Shown here: positions 34,001 to 43,972 of the stretch, piece by piece | How positions within the stretch are numbered: position 1 is the stretch's first letter | How the letters are laid out: every line of letters starts with the position of its first letter | NCBI RefSeq assembly: GCF_000011365.1 | Contig: NC_004463.1 | Location: forward strand, 7,116,001 to 7,180,000 | Length of the DNA: 64,000 nucleotides | Direction of reading: 5' to 3' | Origin: Bradyrhizobium diazoefficiens USDA 110 | Lineage (GTDB): Bacteria; Pseudomonadota; Alphaproteobacteria; Rhizobiales; Xanthobacteraceae | The notes under the pieces: generated by a model | Databases searched by the model: none | Seen by the model: only the letters and a program-made list of their open reading frames with translations | Told to the model about the DNA's origin: nothing | Made by a program: the position numbers and the translations under genes

Positions 34001-35101
34001 CTAGTGGACAGGACCCTGGCCGGCCCGCTCGCGGAGCCGGTAGAATTGGAGCGCGGCCTTCGCAGTATTTGGCTTCAACCGGAGGAAGCTTGCAAAGCAC
34101 TGCTCCAATCGTTCTTTCGCCTCGTGGGGTGAACCGGGCTGAAACGTCAAGATCGCCTTCGTCGTGTCCCAGGACAGACCGATCGCCTTCGCAAGAATGA
34201 GAATCTGCTCGGGCTCGGAGCGGACCAGCGCACGCTCGATCGCTCCGATCGGCAGATCGCTCATGAGCGACAGCGCGACGGCGGTCTTGTCGAAGCTCCG
34301 CTCGCCGATGAAGTCGAGCACGTGTGCCTCGTCGAGTTGCCCACCCGAATGTAGCGACCTCACCTCGGCCAACGCCCGGGCATGTTCGCTCGAGCCTGCC
34401 CGGGCCATCGTATGAAGCTCATCGGAGCTCTCCGCAATGGCACTCCGGATCAGCGCCGCCTGGCGCGGATCGGCCGCCTCCAGCTTGCGCCTCACCATCT
34501 CGGACGCATGGACGAACAATTTCAGCAAGCTCGCGCGCGGGATATCGGGGCGAGCCCAGATGCAGATGGCGAGCGCGCCATGGTACCGGGCCCGGCCGGT
34601 GAGCCGGGACATTCCCTGGACCGAGAACCTGGCCCCACCGTTACCGGCTGTCCGCACCGCGACGTCGCTGTTGCCGCGTTCGACCAGGACGTCGGTGACG
34701 GGTTCCGTCAACTGGCTGCGGCCGGCGATGGCCAGCAGGTGATCCTGGCTCTTGGTCCGCGCGTTCTCCGCCAACGTCACCTCGTCGAGCCGTGGTGAGT
34801 GCTCCAGCACCGGCGCGGCCACCTCGGGCGCATCGTCAAACGCCAGCAAGCGGATCGTCCGCAGTGGCGCGTCAGGCAATCTGGAAAGCCGGCTCCCGAA
34901 GGTCGCCCGGGCGGTGCATTCGATATTCTTGAGAAGCGTGCTCATCACCTCGTCGAACAGATCGATCTGCACGTCGCTGAACTTGCCCGAGCCCAACACG
35001 AAGAGATCGGCGACTTGACGCAGAAGCTCGGCGCGCTTCGACAGTTCCGGGCTCGCCAGCGCGATCTCGAGTTGATCGATCAGGCCGTTCGTCAAATTCA
35101 T
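34001..35101 (-). CDS. DUF2336 domain-containing protein
   Basis: A 366-residue soluble helical-repeat protein. The N-terminal part (LTNGLIDQLEIALASPELSKRAELLRQVADLFV) and the repeated pattern of paired helices fit DUF2336, a family nearly restricted to alphaproteobacteria and without an assigned role. It follows the GGDEF-EAL gene by 51 bp on the same strand, so the two are probably cotranscribed and may act in the same signalling pathway (inference). Confidence 0.85.
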   Translation of the reverse strand: MNLTNGLIDQLEIALASPELSKRAELLRQVADLFVLGSGKFSDVQIDLFDEVMSTLLKNIECTARATFGSRLSRLPDAPLRTIRLLAFDDAPEVAAPVLEHSPRLDEVTLAENARTKSQDHLLAIAGRSQLTEPVTDVLVERGNSDVAVRTAGNGGARFSVQGMSRLTGRARYHGALAICIWARPDIPRASLLKLFVHASEMVRRKLEAADPRQAALIRSAIAESSDELHTMARAGSSEHARALAEVRSLHSGGQLDEAHVLDFIGERSFDKTAVALSLMSDLPIGAIERALVRSEPEQILILAKAIGLSWDTTKAILTFQPGSPHEAKERLEQCFASFLRLKPNTAKAALQFYRLRERAGQGPVH

Positions 35102-35152
35102 CTCTCGTGACCCTGGGGTTGAGTTGCCTGTGTTCCGACGGAGGTCATGAGA

Positions 35153-38100
35153 TCACGCGACGTTTTGTGCCGGCAACGGCAAATCGAAACTGATTTCAGA
35201 GTTCGGCACGGGTCGCCCGAACAGGTATCCCTCGACGAAGTCCACGCCCGCTGCTTGAAGAGCCTCGAATTGCGCACGGGTCTCGACGCCCTTGGCGACC
35301 GTGGCGACACCGAGACCGCCCGCCAATGCGACCGCGGAGGCAATGACCGCGGCGCAATCCCTTCGCGTCGTGCAGTCCTTCACGATCGCGCGGTCGATCT
35401 TGAACTTGTCGAATGGGAAGCTCTGGAGGTAGCTCGCCGCGGAATAGCCTACACCGCAATTATCGAGGACGACGCCGACACCGAGGTTTTTCAGTTGCCG
35501 GACCGTCAGCAGGTGGGCCGCAAGATTCCCGTCCAGGAGCGCAGCGTCCGGTATTTCGAGTTCGAGCCGCTCGGGCGACAATCCCGACTCGACCAGCGCG
35601 CACAGGACGACGTCGAGCACGTTGCTCCTGTGGAACTGGGCGGCGCTCATGTTGACGGCGACCCTGACGTGCGCTGGCCAGGCAGCCGCGTCCAGGCAGG
35701 CCTGTCGCAATATCCATTCACCGAGCGGCACCATCAGTCCGGCCTGCTCGGCGACACCAAGGAACTGGAAAGGCGCCAGCACGCCCTTCGAAGGGTGATG
35801 CCAGCGCACGAAACATTCCAGGCCCGTCATCGCGCGCGTTCTGGCGTCGATCACCGGCAGGTAGTGCAGCTCGAACTCGTTGCGGGCCATCGCTTCCCGC
35901 AGTTCGCCTTCCATCGACTTCTGTGTGTCCGCAGCTTCCGTCATTTCGGGCTGGAAGATGCGGAAATCGTTTCGGCCCGCAGACTTCGTCGCGTAGAGCG
36001 CGACATCCGCCTTCTGCAGCAACGTCTCGGCGTCGGCGCCGTGCTCCGGCGCGAAGGCGATGCCGACGCTGGTGCCGACGCTGACGCGATGGCCGTCAAG
36101 ATCGACGGGTTGCTCGATCAGGCCGATGATCCTCAGAGCGAGAGCAATCGCGCCCTCGCTCTGATTTTTTTCGTTCTCCTGGATGATCGCGAATTCGTCA
36201 CCGCCGAGCCGCGCCAGCACATCGGTATCCCGCAACGACGAACTCAGCCGCCGCGCAACCTCGACCAGCAACTGGTCGCCCGCGGCGTGACCGAGCGTAT
36301 CGTTGACGGCCTTGAACCTGTCGAGATCCAGCATCAGCACGCTGAACGTCGTGCCATGACGCTGCGACCGCTTTGCAGCATCGTCGAGCTTTTCGGAGAA
36401 CACGGCGCGGTTCGCAAGACCCGTGAGCAGATCGTGCTGCGCCAGATAGGCGATACGCTTCTCGTTTCTCGCCCGATCGGTAATATCCTCGTGGGTCGTG
36501 AGCCAGCCGCCATCCTGCATCATGTGGCGGGCGATCGCGACCACCCTGCCGTCGGCAAGTTCCCGGATCTCGCTCAGCTGCTTCACGTTCTGGCTGAGAT
36601 AGACGTCCGGCGCGACGTCGGCAAAATACGTCCCTTTTTCGCGCCGATATTCGAGAATCTGCGCCAGCGAAGTGCCTGGCCCGATCTGATCGCCGCTCAA
36701 ATGGTAAATTTCGGCATAGCGCGCGTTCGAGACCACGATCCTCTGGTCCGCATCGAACATGCAGAGCCCCTGGGACAGGTTGTTGAGGGCAGCATCGAAG
36801 CGCATATTGATCGCCTCCAGCTCCGCTGCCTTCTGGGCCAGCATCTGCTCGCCGCGCTTCTGCTCGGTGACGTCTTCGTGCGTCGCAACCCAGCCGCCAT
36901 CCGGCAGCGGCTTGCGCTGGATCAGGATCTGGCGGTGGTCTTTCAACGCGTAGTCCTGCTGTCGCTGGGTCGGCATGATCTGGACATGCTGGTCGACCGA
37001 AAGCGAGCTGGTTTCACCGCGATCCGCATAGTGCTGCAATATCCGCTGCAGCGGCGTGCCTGGCTGTACCAGTTCGTCCGGCAGATCGTACATCTGCTGG
37101 TAACGGCTGTTGGAGACGACCAGGTTCTTATCGGCGTCAAACAGGCACAGGCCCTGATTCATGTTGTTGATCGCGACATCGAACCGCGTGTTGATGAGCC
37201 TCAGCTCGGCGGCATTTTCGGCCAACAGGATCTCGTCTCGCCGTCTCTCGGTGATGTCCTGATGAGTCGCGACCCAGCCGCCATCGGCCATGGGCGTTCG
37301 CAGGATCGAGATGATCCGGCCATCGGCAAGCGTGAGGATCCGCGGCGCCCGGTGCTTTGCGCCCTCGAGGAATTCCTCCGCGTCCAGTTCGGCTCCCGTC
37401 GCCTTGTAGTGGCCGACGATGCTGCTGAGCGGCGTTCCAGGTTCGACCTGCGACTCCGTGAGATCATACATCTCGCGGTAACGGCTGTTGGCGACCAATA
37501 GCCTCTCGTCGGCGTCAAACATGCTGAGCCCATGCGGCATGTTGCTCAACGCAGCATCGAACCGGGCACTCGCAGCCGCAAGCGCATTCGTTTGCCGCCG
37601 CAGCAGGAACGTGCCGATCAGAATAATGGTGACGATCGCGGCAGCCAGCGGGCCGAAGGTGTAGAGATGCCGGTACAGCGGCTGCAACACGTAACTACGC
37701 GAGTAAGTCACCACCAGAACCAGCGGCAGGCCGGACACGGCCTTGTACCCTGCGATGCGCGTGACGCCGTCGACGGGGCTGGTGAGCTCGTATGAGCCCG
37801 ACTCGGAGACCGGCAGATACTGGGTGAAGAGCGGGCCGCCCGCAACCGACATGCCCAAAACGTTGCTCTGTTCCGGAACGCGCGCCAGGATCCGCCCGAC
37901 GCGATGGAGCAGGACGACCGAGCCGTCCTGCCCCAGATCTATCTTGCGGTAGATCTTGAGGAGAAAAGATTGATCGAGCGGTGCAGTGACGATGCCCGCA
38001 AAGCTCCCGTCCGGGTTGTTCAACCGGCGCGACGCCGCGCTGAACCACTTGTCGCCGCCGGCCGAACGATAGGGTGGCGCAACGAACAATCCGGTGCCGG

Positions 38101-38566
38101 CGCCATCGCGCTGCGCGATGAAGTGCGACATGTCGGAGATGTTGCTGCGCGGCGGCGCGTGCTCGTAGGAATGCGCAACGACCGCGCCGGACGCATCGGT
38201 CCAGCCGACCGCGACGAGAATCGACGAGCTCTTGACCAGTTGACGCAACGCGGCATTGGCCGCACCGGGATCGGCGTATATTCCGGACAAGGCGCCCTTG
38301 CGGATCGCCTGCGCCTCGAGCAGCACTCGATCGATGTCTTCGAACGTCACCGCGGCATGCTCGGCAAGAATGGCCGAGAGATTGAGCGCGTCGGTTTTCG
38401 CTGATGCGACCGCTTCTCGATAACGGATGCCCAGATCAACGAGAAACAGGGCGACGACAACGAGCGAAAACAGCAAGCCCAGGATCGTGACGGACGATCC
38501 CGGCGATCCGGCCAGCCTTCGCCAAGCGTTCAGCATTGTCCATCTGCAGTACGAGCAATGGCTCAC
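35153..38566 (-). CDS. Membrane PAS(x3)-GGDEF protein with degenerate EAL domain
   Basis: A 1137-residue sensor. An N-terminal membrane segment, a periplasmic Cache-like sensor and a second membrane segment (about 305-330) are followed by three tandem PAS modules, each beginning RFDxAxxNMxxGLxxFDAD and ending GGWxxTHxDIT. The GGDEF domain is intact (GGDEF at 788-792) with the inhibitory RxxD site five residues before it (RDTD). The EAL domain has lost key residues: EAL is ECF (917), the DDFG pair is DNCG (1035), and the VAEG Glu is Lys1092. It should make cyclic di-GMP but not hydrolyse it. The GTG start has a weak site; ATG 38536 is an alternative. Confidence 0.93.
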   Translation of the reverse strand: MSHCSYCRWTMLNAWRRLAGSPGSSVTILGLLFSLVVVALFLVDLGIRYREAVASAKTDALNLSAILAEHAAVTFEDIDRVLLEAQAIRKGALSGIYADPGAANAALRQLVKSSSILVAVGWTDASGAVVAHSYEHAPPRSNISDMSHFIAQRDGAGTGLFVAPPYRSAGGDKWFSAASRRLNNPDGSFAGIVTAPLDQSFLLKIYRKIDLGQDGSVVLLHRVGRILARVPEQSNVLGMSVAGGPLFTQYLPVSESGSYELTSPVDGVTRIAGYKAVSGLPLVLVVTYSRSYVLQPLYRHLYTFGPLAAAIVTIILIGTFLLRRQTNALAAASARFDAALSNMPHGLSMFDADERLLVANSRYREMYDLTESQVEPGTPLSSIVGHYKATGAELDAEEFLEGAKHRAPRILTLADGRIISILRTPMADGGWVATHQDITERRRDEILLAENAAELRLINTRFDVAINNMNQGLCLFDADKNLVVSNSRYQQMYDLPDELVQPGTPLQRILQHYADRGETSSLSVDQHVQIMPTQRQQDYALKDHRQILIQRKPLPDGGWVATHEDVTEQKRGEQMLAQKAAELEAINMRFDAALNNLSQGLCMFDADQRIVVSNARYAEIYHLSGDQIGPGTSLAQILEYRREKGTYFADVAPDVYLSQNVKQLSEIRELADGRVVAIARHMMQDGGWLTTHEDITDRARNEKRIAYLAQHDLLTGLANRAVFSEKLDDAAKRSQRHGTTFSVLMLDLDRFKAVNDTLGHAAGDQLLVEVARRLSSSLRDTDVLARLGGDEFAIIQENEKNQSEGAIALALRIIGLIEQPVDLDGHRVSVGTSVGIAFAPEHGADAETLLQKADVALYATKSAGRNDFRIFQPEMTEAADTQKSMEGELREAMARNEFELHYLPVIDARTRAMTGLECFVRWHHPSKGVLAPFQFLGVAEQAGLMVPLGEWILRQACLDAAAWPAHVRVAVNMSAAQFHRSNVLDVVLCALVESGLSPERLELEIPDAALLDGNLAAHLLTVRQLKNLGVGVVLDNCGVGYSAASYLQSFPFDKFKIDRAIVKDCTTRRDCAAVIASAVALAGGLGVATVAKGVETRAQFEALQAAGVDFVEGYLFGRPVPNSEISFDLPLPAQNVA

Positions 38567-38892
38567 CCTCGCTCGGCCGCGCTAAGATTTGGTTGATCTG
38601 CCTATCGCAATTCGATCCCGTAGTCGTACGGAAATCAGGTCAGCAACGGTGCCCTAATACTTGGGGAGCGCTGAAAAACATCCATGCTGCTGCAAAACCG
38701 AGGTCGGTTTCGGCCGGAGCTTCGCGCCGCGCGGGGGGAGCGGCGCGCACGATCAGCGAGATCACACCGGCGCGAGGCGGACACCACCTGGCCGCTTCAG
38801 ACCGGGACTGCTCCATGCAGACCCCGGAAGCTGGTGAATATGGATCGAGTTCCGGGGGGCGCGACTTCGTCACGCCCCCGGAATGACGGTGC
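38567..38892. other. Intergenic region with a palindrome after ilvC
   Basis: 326 bp upstream of the GGDEF gene and downstream of ilvC. TTCCGGGGG and CGCCCCCGGAA at 38850-38883 form a strong hairpin followed by TGACGG, a relative of the CATTCCGGG repeat, ten bases beyond the ilvC stop, and may serve as its terminator. No other feature or credible ORF was found. Confidence 0.6.
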
Positions 38893-39927
<1,035 letters not shown>

Positions 39928-40045
39928 TCAGGGCCGAAATCGGCCGATGGTCAGTGTCCGAAGGGTGAAATTTGCGGATTTCGGGGGCTGTCTAGAGCAT
40001 TTTCAGCCCTGAGGGAAACCCGTTTCTGCATGGAAATCCGCGACA

Positions 40046-40648
40046 TCATGCATCCATGAAAACGGGGTAGAGGGAGGCCAACAGCAGGATCGCCATCAGG
40101 ATATTGAAGGCGCGGACCAGCCGCTCGGAGGTCAGGATCGGCCGCAATGCAGTGCCGAACAGCGCCCAGACCACGGTCGAGACCGTGCCGACGAGCAGGC
40201 TGATCAGGGTCTGGATCACGATGTTGATGGGAAACCGGGCAATCGCCGCATAGGCGGTGATGGTGCCGATCACGATCACCCAGCCCTTGGCGTTGATCCA
40301 TTGGAACATGGCCGCGCCCCAGAAGGTCATCGGGCCGCGGCCATCTTCCTCGCCCGGCTTGGTCGGGCCGGACATGGCGATCACGGCGGCAAGATAGATC
40401 AGGTAGACCGCCCCGGCATATTTCAGAATGGTCTGGAGGATCGGATAGGCCAGGAACACGGTGCCGAGCCCGACGCCGACGGTGGCGACCATGAAGGCAA
40501 AGCCGATGACGATGCCGACGATGTGCGGGATGGTGCGGCGGAAGCCATAGGTCAGGCCCGACGCCAGCAGCATGATGTTATTCGGCCCGGGGGTGAAGTA
40601 CATCACCACCATGAAGGCGAGGAAGGCATAGAAGAGCGAGTAGGCCAT
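40046..40648 (-). CDS. LysE-family amino-acid exporter
   Basis: A 200-residue membrane protein with six hydrophobic segments and the LysE/RhtB hallmark YFTPGPNNIMLLASGLTYGFR. Family members export lysine, threonine, homoserine or branched-chain residues. It begins 8 bp after the EamA gene with GAGG upstream of the ATG (a GTG two codons earlier is also possible). Its place between the ilv genes suggests export of branched-chain amino acids (inference). Confidence 0.9.
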   Translation of the reverse strand: MAYSLFYAFLAFMVVMYFTPGPNNIMLLASGLTYGFRRTIPHIVGIVIGFAFMVATVGVGLGTVFLAYPILQTILKYAGAVYLIYLAAVIAMSGPTKPGEEDGRGPMTFWGAAMFQWINAKGWVIVIGTITAYAAIARFPINIVIQTLISLLVGTVSTVVWALFGTALRPILTSERLVRAFNILMAILLLASLYPVFMDA

Positions 40649-40655
40649 GTTCACC

Positions 40656-41531
40656 TCACGCCGTCTTCGGCAGGATTTGCGGACGCCTCGCCAGCACCAT
40701 CACGGCGATTCCGCCGATCACGGTCAGCATGCCGGCGAGGCGCAGCGGGCCGAACCGTTCGCCGAACACGATGCTGGAGGCGGCGGAGCCGACGAACGGC
40801 ACCAGCAGCGCGAATGGCACCACCTGGGCCGCGGGATAGTCGCGCAAGAGGCGGCCCCACAGCCAATAGGCGATGCTGGTGGAAATGCCGCCGAGCATCA
40901 GCATGCAGAGCGCCGATGTCAGGGACATGTGCGTCAGCGACGTCCAGGTCGACGCCGGCCCGTTGGCGATCAGCGCTAGCACGAACAGCGGCACGGCCGA
41001 GGCGACGCACAGCCAGGCGAACAGATCGAACATCGGCACGCCGCGAGCGCCGCGCAGCAGCAGATTGCCGATGGCAAAGCTGATCGGCGAGATCATCAGC
41101 ACCGCAAAGGCGGCAACGCTGAAATCGTAGCCGACGGTGCCGCAGATCATCAGCAGGCCCGCTGCGGCGATGACGATGCCGAGCGTCTGCACTTGTGTCG
41201 GCCGCTCGCCGAAGGCGATCGCGGCGAAGCCGATCGTGAACAGCGCCTGGCTCTGCACGACGACACTGGTCAGCCCGACCGGCACGCCATGGGCGATGCC
41301 ATAGGCCTGGCTCAGGAACTGGCCGAGAAACAGCGTGAAGCTGATCGCGATCAGCAGCGACCATGCGACCTTCGGCTTGGGAATGAACAGGCACGGCACC
41401 GCAGCAATAATGAAGCGCATCGCCGTCATCAGTTCCGGCGAAAACTCGTCGAGCGCGATCCGGCTCGCCACGAAGGCAAGCCCCCAGATGATCGCCACCA
41501 GGAGGGCGATGAGGATGTCGGCCGGCTTCAT
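40656..41531 (-). CDS. EamA/DMT-family transporter
   Basis: A 291-residue membrane protein with about ten hydrophobic segments in two EamA repeats. The first begins ILIALLVAIIWGLAFVASRIALDEFSPELMTAMRF, and FALLVPFVGSAASSIVFGERF closes the second, as in YdcZ/RhaT-like amino-acid and metabolite exporters. It lies between the methyltransferase and the LysE gene, same strand. Substrate unknown. Confidence 0.92.
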   Translation of the reverse strand: MKPADILIALLVAIIWGLAFVASRIALDEFSPELMTAMRFIIAAVPCLFIPKPKVAWSLLIAISFTLFLGQFLSQAYGIAHGVPVGLTSVVVQSQALFTIGFAAIAFGERPTQVQTLGIVIAAAGLLMICGTVGYDFSVAAFAVLMISPISFAIGNLLLRGARGVPMFDLFAWLCVASAVPLFVLALIANGPASTWTSLTHMSLTSALCMLMLGGISTSIAYWLWGRLLRDYPAAQVVPFALLVPFVGSAASSIVFGERFGPLRLAGMLTVIGGIAVMVLARRPQILPKTA

Positions 41532-41600
41532 TGTTGTTTCCGGTTCTGCCCTGTCGTGCAGCCCTGTTTCTTGTTCTGGTCTAGCCTTGCTCGCCGGCCT

Positions 41601-42290
41601 TTACGTGGAAGGATTGGGTTTCCGCAGCAGATAAGTGCCGTGCATCGGCGCGTGATAGTCGGCCGAGACCAGCGTGAAGCCGACATCGGACAGCATCCGC
41701 TCCATCACCCAGCCGAAGGTGGAATATTCGTCGCGCATATGCGTGACCACGCCCTCGCGCGAGAAATCGTGGTTCTTGATCTGGAATTCTGCCCACTGCT
41801 CGACGTCGCGCTCGACCGCGTCGGGCATCGAGGCATAGACGATGTCGCGCAGATAGAAGCTCGCCCCCGGCTTCAGCGCGCGGAAGATCCGCGACATCGC
41901 CACCACCTTCCAGAAATCCGGCAGATGATGCAGCGTGAACTCGCTGACGATCAGATCGTAGGATTCCGGCCGGTAGGCGAAGCTGAGCAGGCCGGCCGAC
42001 TGCGTGCGCACGGGCGCCTTGCGGTCCCGGGCATAGATCTCGGCGAGCGCCAGCATCGCCGGCGAGATGTCGATGGCATCGACCTCGGCGCCCATCAGCG
42101 CAGCTTCGGTGGCGAGCACGCCGTTGCCGCAGCCGATGTCGGCGATGCGCCAGCCGCGCTGGACACCGAGCATTTTCAGGGCGGCGCGCGCCCGCAGATC
42201 GGCATCGTCGTGGCTGTCGTAGATCGACGCCACCGCGGGCTCGATGCCCATCCGGTTCCGCTCGTTGTAGTACCAGTCGCGCGCCAGCAT
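41601..42290 (-). CDS. Class I SAM-dependent methyltransferase
   Basis: A 229-residue soluble enzyme with the SAM motif IADIGCGNGVLATEA near residue 50, an acidic residue after strand 2 (VDAIDISPAMLALA) and SYDLIVSEFTLHHLPD. It starts 4 bp after ilvN with no gap for a promoter, so it is translated from the ilv message. The methyl acceptor is unknown, and a role in the ilv pathway is not obvious. Confidence 0.9.
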   Translation of the reverse strand: MLARDWYYNERNRMGIEPAVASIYDSHDDADLRARAALKMLGVQRGWRIADIGCGNGVLATEAALMGAEVDAIDISPAMLALAEIYARDRKAPVRTQSAGLLSFAYRPESYDLIVSEFTLHHLPDFWKVVAMSRIFRALKPGASFYLRDIVYASMPDAVERDVEQWAEFQIKNHDFSREGVVTHMRDEYSTFGWVMERMLSDVGFTLVSADYHAPMHGTYLLRKPNPST

Positions 42291-42293
42291 GGT

Positions 42294-42836
42294 TCACATC
42301 CCTTCAGGCCCGCGGCCGATCGCGGCAACGCCCGTGCGCGACACCTCGACAAGGCCGAGCGGGCGCATCAGGTCGATATATTGATTGATCTTGTCCGTAT
42401 TGCCTGTGATCTCGAACACAAAGCTCTCGGTGGTGGCGTCGATCACGCGGGCGCGGAACGCATCCGCCAAGCGCAGCGCCTCGACCCTGTGCTCGCCCTG
42501 CCCGCGCACCTTCACCATCGCCAGTTCGCGCTCGATCGAGCGCTTGGTCTGGGTCATGTCGACAACGCGGTAGACCGGGATCATGCGGTCGAGCTGGTGC
42601 TTGATCTGCTCGATCACCATCGGCGTGCCCGTGGTGACGATGGTGATGCGCGACAGATGCTTCTGCGCCTCGGTCTCCGAGACCGTGAGGCTCTCGATAT
42701 TGTAGCCGCGCCCGGAGAACAGGCCGATGACGCGCGCGAGCACGCCGGGCTCGTTCTGCACGAGCACCGAAAGCGTATGCGTCTCGTTGGGATCGTGGCG
42801 ATCCTCGATGAAATAGGCCGATGCGGGCTGGTTCAT
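42294..42836 (-). CDS. ilvN: Acetolactate synthase small (regulatory) subunit
   Basis: A 180-residue regulatory subunit that gives acetohydroxyacid synthase its valine feedback inhibition. The N-terminal ACT domain is clear (LSVLVQNEPGVLARVIGLF with SGRGYNIESLTVSETE), followed by a second ACT-like half (RALRLADAFRARVIDAT). Length is normal. It lies 1.1 kb from its catalytic partner ilvB, because a threonine dehydratase gene and a repeat sit between them. Confidence 0.96.
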   Translation of the reverse strand: MNQPASAYFIEDRHDPNETHTLSVLVQNEPGVLARVIGLFSGRGYNIESLTVSETEAQKHLSRITIVTTGTPMVIEQIKHQLDRMIPVYRVVDMTQTKRSIERELAMVKVRGQGEHRVEALRLADAFRARVIDATTESFVFEITGNTDKINQYIDLMRPLGLVEVSRTGVAAIGRGPEGM

Positions 42837-42858
42837 TGTCGTCCCCTCTATTCTTCCA

Positions 42859-42960
42859 TGTCATGCCCCGCGAAGGCGGGGCATCCAGTAACCACCGGCG
42901 CCGAGATTCCCACGACGGCCGCGGCGTACTGGATCGTCCGGTCAAGCCGGACGATGACAG
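42859..42960. repeat. Palindromic repeat (CGCGAAGGCGGGGCATCCAGTA family), copy 1
   Basis: It begins TGTCATGCCCCGCGAAGG and ends with CGTCCGG-TCAA-CCGGACGATGACA, with CATCCAGTA and TACTGGAT as inner inverted pairs. The related copy at 48068 has the same ends, inner pair and spacing. It lies between threonine dehydratase and ilvN inside the ilv gene run. Confidence 0.8.
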
Positions 42961-42987
42961 CGGAGCTCTTGGCAAATGCTGGAGTCA

Positions 42988-43968
42988 TCACGCGACCACT
43001 CTCTGGGGCGGCGCATCCGCCATCACCCATCGCTTGAACAGGTCGAAATCGATATTGCCGCCGGACAGCACGAGACCGACGCGCTTGCCTGACAGTTTTG
43101 TCTTTTCCTGAAGCGCCGCGGCGAGCGCGGCGGCACCGGCGCCTTCGGCGAGATTGTGCGTATCAGTCCAGTAGGCGCGGATCGCGGCGGCGACCTCGTC
43201 GTCGGTGACCTGCACGATGCGCGAGGCGCCCTTCCGGATCAGCGCGAACGCGTCTGCGTCGGGAATGCGCGTTGCCATGCCGTCGGCCAGCGTGTTGCTG
43301 GTCTTCGTCGTCACGATCTTGCCGGCCGCGAACGACAGCGCATAGGACGGCGCTTCGGTCGACTGCACGCCGACGATCTCGGTCTTCAGGCCCAGGAGGT
43401 CGCGTGCCATGATGCAGCCGGAGATGCCGGAGCCCTGCCCGATCGGCACATAGAGAACATCGAGATCTGGCGCCGTCCGGAACAGTTCGAGCGCATAGGT
43501 GGCGACGCCGCGCACGAGATCCGGATGGAACGACGGCACCATGTGCAGGCCGGTAAATTGGGCGCGCCGTTGCGCCTCCTCGGCGGCCGCTTGAAAATCC
43601 TCGCCATGCTCGACGAGTTCGGCGCCAAAGGCCTTCATCGCCCGGTTCTTCTCGACCGAGTTGCCGCGCGGCACATAGATCACCGCAGGCACGCCGTGGC
43701 GGCTCGCCGCGAACGCCAGGCTCTGGCCGTGATTGCCGCGCGTCGCCGAGATGATGCCCGGAATGTTCGGCCGCTCGCGCTTCAGCCGTTCGAGATACAC
43801 CAGCCCGCCGCGCACCTTGAAGGCCCCGATCGGCGTGTGGTTCTCGTGCTTGACGACGACGCGCGTGCCCAGCCGCTCGGCGAGCAGCGGCCAGGCGTGC
43901 GCCGGCGTAGCCGGCACCGCCTGCCCCACAATGTCGAGTGCGCGCTCGAGCTCCTTCAGGTCGAACAT
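42988..43968 (-). CDS. Threonine/serine dehydratase (PLP-dependent)
   Basis: A 326-residue single-domain PLP enzyme of fold type II. The Schiff-base lysine is Lys51 in IGAFKVRGG, followed by SATRGNHGQSLAFAA, the glycine loop GQGSGISG and the C-terminal SGGNID that binds the pyridine nitrogen. It has no ACT domain, so it lacks the isoleucine control of E. coli IlvA and looks like the short TdcB type. It starts 4 bp after ilvB; producing 2-oxobutanoate for isoleucine fits this position (inference). Serine or 3-hydroxyaspartate deamination remain possible. Confidence 0.9.
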   Translation of the reverse strand: MFDLKELERALDIVGQAVPATPAHAWPLLAERLGTRVVVKHENHTPIGAFKVRGGLVYLERLKRERPNIPGIISATRGNHGQSLAFAASRHGVPAVIYVPRGNSVEKNRAMKAFGAELVEHGEDFQAAAEEAQRRAQFTGLHMVPSFHPDLVRGVATYALELFRTAPDLDVLYVPIGQGSGISGCIMARDLLGLKTEIVGVQSTEAPSYALSFAAGKIVTTKTSNTLADGMATRIPDADAFALIRKGASRIVQVTDDEVAAAIRAYWTDTHNLAEGAGAAALAAALQEKTKLSGKRVGLVLSGGNIDFDLFKRWVMADAPPQRVVA

Positions 43969-43972
43969 GACG

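Noticed and set aside
35147..37501. 784-codon ORF antisense to the GGDEF-EAL gene
   Set aside because: No recognisable domain; the minus-strand gene is unambiguous.
41193..43037. 614-codon plus-strand ORF across the EamA, methyltransferase and ilvN genes
   Set aside because: It spans several real genes in antisense and an intergenic repeat, so it is a by-product of base composition.
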